64,000 bases of DNA from Streptomyces sp. D2-8. GTDB lineage: Bacteria > Actinomycetota > Actinomycetes > Streptomycetales > Streptomycetaceae. The position numbers and the translations under genes are program-made. Below are positions 59,726 through 64,000 of this stretch, piece after piece (the first letter of the stretch is position 1; every line of letters starts with the position of its first letter). Under the pieces are notes generated by a model. The model was not told where the DNA came from. It did no database searches and worked only from the letters and a program-made list of their open reading frames with translations. The stretch is from assembly GCF_023184515.1 (NCBI RefSeq), contig NZ_JAAHBP010000026.1, forward strand, positions 98,532-162,531, given 5' to 3'.

Positions 59726-60666
59726 GCCGCCACCGTCCCGGTGCCGAACGCCTGGCCCTGGACCTGGGCAGTGGGAGTGATCAGCGGTGGCGCGTCGGGT
59801 GAGCGGAGATAGGCGAGCAGGAGTTCCTCCATGCTCGGGGCGGCCGCCTCCCAGGGGCCGGTGACCGGGCCCTCCGGGCGGATGAGCGCGGTGAACTGCC
59901 GTCCGCTGGTCCGGGCCTCGACGAGGGTGTGGTACCCGAGGAAGTCGGGCAGGCCCTCACCCTCCCTGGCCCCGGTGACCACGGTGTGCATGGCCAGCAG
60001 CTCGTCCACGTCACCGGCGACGCGCACTCCGCCGCCGGAGACGACGACGAGGAAGTCGCTCACGTTCTCCAACTCGGCGAGAACGTGGGTCGACATCACC
60101 ACGGTGGTGCCGCGCTCGCCGGCCTCGGCCAGGAGGGTGCCCATGAGTTCGTGGCGCACGACCGGATCGAGGTCCGCCATCGGCTCGTCGAGCAGCAGCA
60201 GGTCGGGGCGCTTGCCGAAGGCCAGGGCGACGGCGACGCGGGTGCGCTGGCCGCCGGAGAGGGTGCCGATCTTCGCGTCGAAGGGCACGTTGCCCGCACG
60301 GACGATGTCCTCGGCGGCGCGCTGGTCCCAGCCGGGGTTCAGCTCCCGCCCCAGCCGCAGGGTCTCCGCCACGGTGAAGCGACGGAACAACGGCTTCTCC
60401 TGCGCGAGGAAGGCCGTACGCCGACCGGACTCCACCGAGCCCGGCGCCTCGCCGAACAGACTGAGCGAGCCCTGCGTCGGCTTCAGGACATGGGCCGCGA
60501 TGTTCAGCAACGTGGTCTTGCCCGCCCCATTGGGGCCGACCAACCCGCAGATCCTGCCCGCCGGAAGCCGGAAGGTGCAGTCCCGCAGCGCCCAGCCCCG
60601 CCGGTAGCGCATCCCCAGTCCGTGCGCCTCGAGCGCCGGATCCCCCGCGTACATGACGTCACTCAC
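59722..60666 (-). CDS. ABC transporter ATP-binding protein
   Basis: A 314-aa ATPase: Walker A GPNGAGKT near 43-50, Q-loop AFLAQEKPLF, signature LSGGQRTRVA, Walker B DLLLLDEPMADLD, switch His in VVMSTHVLAE. The C-terminal ~90 residues are extra and may bind the permease. It overlaps the GntR regulator stop by 8 bases and the permease start by 4, forming a regulator-ATPase-permease operon typical of YtrA systems. Confidence 0.9.
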   Translation of the reverse strand: MSDVMYAGDPALEAHGLGMRYRRGWALRDCTFRLPAGRICGLVGPNGAGKTTLLNIAAHVLKPTQGSLSLFGEAPGSVESGRRTAFLAQEKPLFRRFTVAETLRLGRELNPGWDQRAAEDIVRAGNVPFDAKIGTLSGGQRTRVAVALAFGKRPDLLLLDEPMADLDPVVRHELMGTLLAEAGERGTTVVMSTHVLAELENVSDFLVVVSGGGVRVAGDVDELLAMHTVVTGAREGEGLPDFLGYHTLVEARTSGRQFTALIRPEGPVTGPWEAAAPSMEELLLAYLRSPDAPPLITPTAQVQGQAFGTGTVAA

Positions 60667-61087
60667 CTGTGCTCCTCGTTGTCCTGACCCCCGCGACCGC
60701 CGTGGTCCCGGTGGCGTACTGCTTCTCCAGCGCCGACGCGACCAGCGCGGCCACGTCCTCCTGCTCCAGACCGGCCCCGGCCGCCTTCGCCATCCACGCC
60801 ACCAACTCCCCGTACAGCGGCGAGTCGGTGCCCGTCTCGGGGCGGCCCAGCGTGCGGCGTACGAAGGTGCCCTGGCCCGGCCGCGGTTCCACCAGGCCCT
60901 CGCGCTCCAGCTCGCGGTACGCCTTGAGGGTGGTGTTCGGGTTGACCGCGCTCGTCTCGGAGACCTCCTTGGCGGTGGGCAGCCGGTCGCCCGGCACCAG
61001 TACGCCCAGCCGCAGGGCCTGCTTGGTCTGCTGCACGATCTGCTGGAAGGCGGGGACCCCGCTCCGCCTGTCGATGCGGTACTCCAC
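60659..61087 (-). CDS. YtrA-subfamily GntR regulator
   Basis: A 142-aa repressor: GntR wHTH (IVQQTKQALRLGVLVPGDRL...TAKEVSETSAVNPNTTLKAY...LEREGLVEPRPGQGTFV) and a short helical tail, the YtrA layout. GTG 61087 (VEYRIDRRSGVPAFQQ) is chosen because GGAAGGGAG lies 8 bases upstream and family members begin this way; GTG codons at 61093 and 61096 sit too close to that site. It likely represses its own ABC operon through the palindrome that ends directly at this start codon. Confidence 0.87.
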   Translation of the reverse strand: MEYRIDRRSGVPAFQQIVQQTKQALRLGVLVPGDRLPTAKEVSETSAVNPNTTLKAYRELEREGLVEPRPGQGTFVRRTLGRPETGTDSPLYGELVAWMAKAAGAGLEQEDVAALVASALEKQYATGTTAVAGVRTTRSTGE

Positions 61088-61157
61088 GGCCACCACTCCC
61101 TTCCATCATCATTCCACTATGTGATTAGTGGAATGATGATGGAAGGGAGTGGTGGCC
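61088..61157. repeat. Perfect 31-bp inverted repeat over the ytrA-type leader
   Basis: Arms 61088-61118 and 61127-61157 are exact complements with an 8-base ATGTGATT spacer. The left arm contains the GntR gene's ribosome-binding site and ends at the base before its GTG start codon. The right arm repeats the same leader outward on the plus strand. Confidence 0.95.
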
Positions 61158-61564
61158 GTTGTCAACGGGGTTCGGGAACGGTCCGGAAACAGACCAGGGG
61201 AGAGCAAGGGGGGAAGGACGAGGCGAGGAAGAGGCGAGTGGCGCGTCAGCCCGCAGATGGCCGGGGTGAGGATCGACCCATGCGTGGCTTCGGATTCCAA
61301 GGTTCCGGTCCCGTTCTACGGCGGCACCGCCTGGTTCCTGCCCTTCGCCGGGGCGTACTGCAAGGCCAAGGACCGGCTGCGCTGACCCCCAGCAGTTCGC
61401 CGGCGGCACCTTTTTGAGGACGACTTCTTCGCCCGGGTCGACCGCCGGCCGGCGGAGCACGGCGACGACGCCCCGCTCTCGTACGGCAGGACCGCGCGTT
61501 GGCCGCTGCCTACGCCGGCTGCACGCGGCCTCTGGCGGCCCACAGACGGCCCAGCCCCACCAAG
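61158..61564. other. Region without supported gene between the GntR gene and gpmA
   Basis: About 400 bases with broken frames. On the plus strand a frame reads VASDSKVPVPFYGGTAWFLP and another HLFEDDFFARVDRRPAEHGD, both short and unrecognised; they could be relics of one gene split by frameshift. No repeat or RNA was seen other than the gpmA terminator at its right end. Confidence 0.4.
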
Positions 61565-61603
61565 AAGCCCCCGCCCCGCGAGGAACTCGCAGGTCGGGGG
61601 CTT
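61565..61603 (-). terminator. Terminator after gpmA
   Basis: AAGCCCCCG and CGGGGGCTT form a 9-bp stem enclosing a smaller GCGAGGAACTCGC hairpin, 13 bases past the gpmA stop on the minus strand. Confidence 0.75.
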
Positions 61604-61615
61604 GCTGGAGGCGTG

Positions 61616-62377
61616 TTACTTCTTCTTGCCCTGGTTCTTGACGGCCTCGATGGCCGCCTTAGCCGCCTCGGGGTCCAAGTACGTGCCGCCCGGGTTCAGG
61701 GGCTTGAAGTCGGCGTCGAGCTCGTAGGAGAGCGGGATGCCCGTGGGGATGTTGAGGCCCGCGATGTCCGCGTCGGAGATGCCGTCGAGGTGCTTGACCA
61801 GGGCGCGGAGCGAATTGCCGTGCGCCGCGACCAGGACCGTGCGACCGGTCAGCAGGTCGGGGACGATCGCGTCGAACCAGTACGGGAGCATGCGGACGAC
61901 GACGTCCTTCAGGCACTCCGTGCGCGGGCGCAGCTCCGGCGGGAGGGTCGCGTAGCGCGGGTCGGAGAACTGGGAGTACTCGGCGTCGTCGTCCAGCGGC
62001 GGCGGTGGGGTGTCGTAGGACCGGCGCCACAGCATGAACTGCTCCTCGCCGAACTCGGCGAGCGTCTGCGCCTTGTCCTTGCCCTGCAGGGCGCCGTAGT
62101 GGCGCTCGTTCAGGCGCCACGAGCGGTGGACCGGGATCCAGTGGCGGTCCGCGGCCTCCAGCGCCAGCTGGGCCGTGCGGATCGCGCGCTTCTGGAGGGA
62201 CGTGTGGACCACGTCGGGGAGAAGATCGGCGTCCTTCAGGAGCTCGCCACCGCGGACTGCCTCCTTCTCGCCCTTCTCGTTGAGGTTGACGTCCACCCAG
62301 CCGGTGAACAGGTTCTTCGCGTTCCACTCGCTCTCGCCGTGGCGGAGGAGGATCAGCTTGTACGGTGCGTCGGCCAT
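61616..62377 (-). CDS. gpmA: 2,3-bisphosphoglycerate-dependent phosphoglycerate mutase
   Basis: Glycolytic enzyme interconverting 3- and 2-phosphoglycerate. The phosphohistidine motif LLRHGESEWNAKNLFTGW (9-26) has catalytic His12; RAIRTAQLAL, the acid ERHYGALQGKDKAQT and the second His in VAAHGNSLRALVKHL complete the active site. 253 aa, normal length, with a Lys-rich C terminus. Monocistronic with a terminator. Confidence 0.95.
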   Translation of the reverse strand: MADAPYKLILLRHGESEWNAKNLFTGWVDVNLNEKGEKEAVRGGELLKDADLLPDVVHTSLQKRAIRTAQLALEAADRHWIPVHRSWRLNERHYGALQGKDKAQTLAEFGEEQFMLWRRSYDTPPPPLDDDAEYSQFSDPRYATLPPELRPRTECLKDVVVRMLPYWFDAIVPDLLTGRTVLVAAHGNSLRALVKHLDGISDADIAGLNIPTGIPLSYELDADFKPLNPGGTYLDPEAAKAAIEAVKNQGKKK

Positions 62378-62559
62378 GCCTCAGAGCGTAATCCACGCTT
62401 TCGCCCGTTCGCGTGGCTGCCCGGCAGGCGGACGTTTGACCGGATCTGTTAATCGAGTGGCCCCTGGCAACCGGCGGCTTGTAATTTGCGCTTACTTCCG
62501 GCGCTGCTTACATGCGCTGGCTACGAGCGCCGCTGTCACTTTTTGCCTCCGGGGGATCC

Positions 62560-63858
62560 ATGCCGTACGCCCTGCGTGCCCGACGTGCCGTCCGGGAGAC
62601 GGTCTCCGGTCTCCCCCGCGAGTTCTGGTGGCTGTGGACCAGCACGCTGGTCAACCGGCTCGGCGCCTTCGTCGCCACGTTCATGGCGCTGTACCTGACC
62701 CTCGACCGCGGCTACTCCGCCACGTACGCCGGTCTGGTCGTCGCCCTGCACGGGCTCGGCGGGGTCGTCTCCTCGCTGGGCGGCGGGGTGATGACCGACC
62801 GGCTGGGCCGACGGCCGACCCTGCTGATCGCGCAGTCCTCGACCGCCGTGTCCGTGGCGCTGCTGGGCTTCGTGCGCGACCCGGTGGCGATCGGCGGCGT
62901 CGCCTTCCTCGTCGGCATGGCGAGCAACGCCTCGCGGCCCGCCGTGCAGGCGATGATGGCCGACATCGTCCGGCCCGAGGACCGTATCCGCGCCTTCTCC
63001 CTCAACTACTGGGCCATCAACCTCGGCTTCGCCGTCTCCTCCACGGCCGCCGGGTTCATCGCCGAGGTCAGCTACCGCGCCGGGTTCCTGATCGAGGCGG
63101 CCATGACGATGGTCTGCGCGATCCTCGTCTTCCTGCGGCTGCCGGAGTCCAGGCCGGCCGAGACGGCGGTGAAGGCGGCCTCGCGGGACGACTCCGTGAG
63201 CCTGCGCACCGTGCTGCGCGACGGGCGGTTCATGAGCGTCGTCGGGCTGTCGTTCCTCGTCGCGCTGATCTTCCAGCAGGGGGCGGTGGGGCTGCCGGTG
63301 GCGATGGGCGAGGCCGGTTTCACTCCGGCCGAGTACGGCATGGCGATCGCCGTCAACGGCGTACTGATCGTCGTCCTCCAGATCCCGGTCACCCGCTTCA
63401 TCGAACACCGCGATCCCCGCCGGCTGCTGATCGTCTCGTCCGTCCTCGCGGGGTACGGCTTCGCGCTCACCGCCTTCGCGGGGTCTTGGGGGGTCATCGC
63501 GCTCACGGTGTGCGTGTGGACGCTGGCGGAGATCGTCAACGCGCCGACCCAGACGAGCCTTGTCGTACGGCTGTCCCCGGTGCACGGGCGCGGGCGCTAC
63601 CAGGGCATGTACACGATGTCCTGGTCCGTGGCCGCCCTCGTCGCTCCGCTGCTGTCCGGGTTCGTCATCGACCGGTTCGGGGCGCAGTGGCTGTGGGGGT
63701 TGTGCGCGGTGGTGGGGACGGTGGCCGGGGTGGGGTACGCCGTGTTGATGCGACGGGTGTCGGAGGAGGGGGAGAACGAGAAGGCGGAGAAGGCGGACGG
63801 GGGCCGGGTGCTGTCGGCCGGGCAGAGCGGGGAGACGCGAAGGAGCGGGTCTCTGTGA
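62560..63858 (+). CDS. MFS transporter (12 TMS)
   Basis: A 432-aa major facilitator: TM1 FWWLWTSTLVNRLGAFVATF, motif A GGGVMTDRLGRRPTLL between TM2 and TM3, and twelve predicted segments in two halves joined by a cytoplasmic loop (LPESRPAETAVKAASRDDSV). The C terminus is a charged disordered tail (EEGENEKAEKADGGRV...). ATG 62560 follows GGGGGA; an upstream ATG at 62512 adds a poor N terminus. Resembles MDR-type exporters; substrate unknown. Confidence 0.85.
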   Translation: MPYALRARRAVRETVSGLPREFWWLWTSTLVNRLGAFVATFMALYLTLDRGYSATYAGLVVALHGLGGVVSSLGGGVMTDRLGRRPTLLIAQSSTAVSVALLGFVRDPVAIGGVAFLVGMASNASRPAVQAMMADIVRPEDRIRAFSLNYWAINLGFAVSSTAAGFIAEVSYRAGFLIEAAMTMVCAILVFLRLPESRPAETAVKAASRDDSVSLRTVLRDGRFMSVVGLSFLVALIFQQGAVGLPVAMGEAGFTPAEYGMAIAVNGVLIVVLQIPVTRFIEHRDPRRLLIVSSVLAGYGFALTAFAGSWGVIALTVCVWTLAEIVNAPTQTSLVVRLSPVHGRGRYQGMYTMSWSVAALVAPLLSGFVIDRFGAQWLWGLCAVVGTVAGVGYAVLMRRVSEEGENEKAEKADGGRVLSAGQSGETRRSGSL

Positions 63859-64000
63859 CCACGCGCGGCCCGGCCCCGTTATGTTTTCCGCGGTTCCGCA
63901 ACGGGACCGCTGGCCTCCGGGCCCGCCATGACTGTTGCCCCCTGTCGAACGGATGACCTGGGGGGTGGTGTCACCGGGCCCGGGAGGTGCCGTCGGAGAC
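63859..64000. other. Right-edge sequence without supported feature
   Basis: 142 bases after the MFS stop. No start or homologous segment could be recognised; a convergent gene's 3' end may begin just beyond the edge. Confidence 0.3.

Overview
The window is a high-GC actinobacterial chromosome segment, almost certainly Streptomyces. Supporting signs are strong G/C bias at third codon positions, frequent GTG starts, rare TTA codons, and a gene order that, as I recall it, follows the Streptomyces coelicolor core from threonine synthase (left edge) to phosphoglycerate mutase (right end). No search was run; family names rest on motifs read in the translations.

Left core (1-21.8 kb): threonine synthase behind a SAM-I riboswitch; a glucosyl-3-phosphoglycerate synthase; otsA-otsB for trehalose; a sugar-binding lipoprotein divergent from nagK-nagA (N-acetylglucosamine use) with two DasR-type dre sites between them, then a PfkB sugar kinase; a membrane CBM-like protein; a GAF-PAS-GGDEF diguanylate cyclase (CdgB type) preceded by a BldD-like box and a perfect Crp-type site; flavin reductase, ArfB, a TerD protein, an M1 peptidase lipoprotein, a pentapeptide-repeat protein, an FAD oxidoreductase, a quinone oxidoreductase under a SoxR box coupled to an MFS exporter, and an APH(6)/hydroxyurea-type kinase.

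Integrated element (22,122-40,519, about 18.4 kb): an actinomycete integrative and conjugative element (AICE) in the 3' end of tRNA-Thr(TGT), bounded by 44-bp direct repeats. From left to right it carries an accessory end (a 69-aa membrane protein and a 1042-aa HTH/P-loop/TPR-like protein with three TTA codons), a control block (double GntR, HD hydrolase, Nudix, XRE-PLD-like), a transfer operon (DUF6284, hypotheticals, SpdB2-like, zinc protein, basic SpdB3-like protein, TraB), a candidate clt locus made of GACAAG repeats directly after traB, small Spd-like genes, a replication module (prim-pol, P-loop ATPase, a 13-copy ATGACGCA iteron field with flanking inverted repeats), then xis and int next to the intact tRNA. 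An integrase-tail remnant just outside the left att copy suggests an earlier related element used the same site.

Right core (40.5-64 kb): msiK, a nucleotidyltransferase, a DoxX protein, rlmB, cysS, ispF, ispD, carD, a lipoprotein, phoR-phoP divergent from phoU across a PHO box, a tiny Cys-rich protein beside a nickel-binding-type protein, an ECF42 sigma/DGPF pair, a DinB protein, a decayed stretch with a transposase fragment, a YtrA-type GntR/ABC operon whose leader forms a perfect 31-bp inverted repeat, gpmA and an MFS transporter.

Core genes here link carbon and phosphate supply (trehalose, GlcNAc, MsiK, PhoRP) with developmental signalling (c-di-GMP). The AICE is a self-contained replication-transfer unit and is the most likely place for undescribed biology: its accessory NTPase/repeat protein, its clt repeats and its iteron field.
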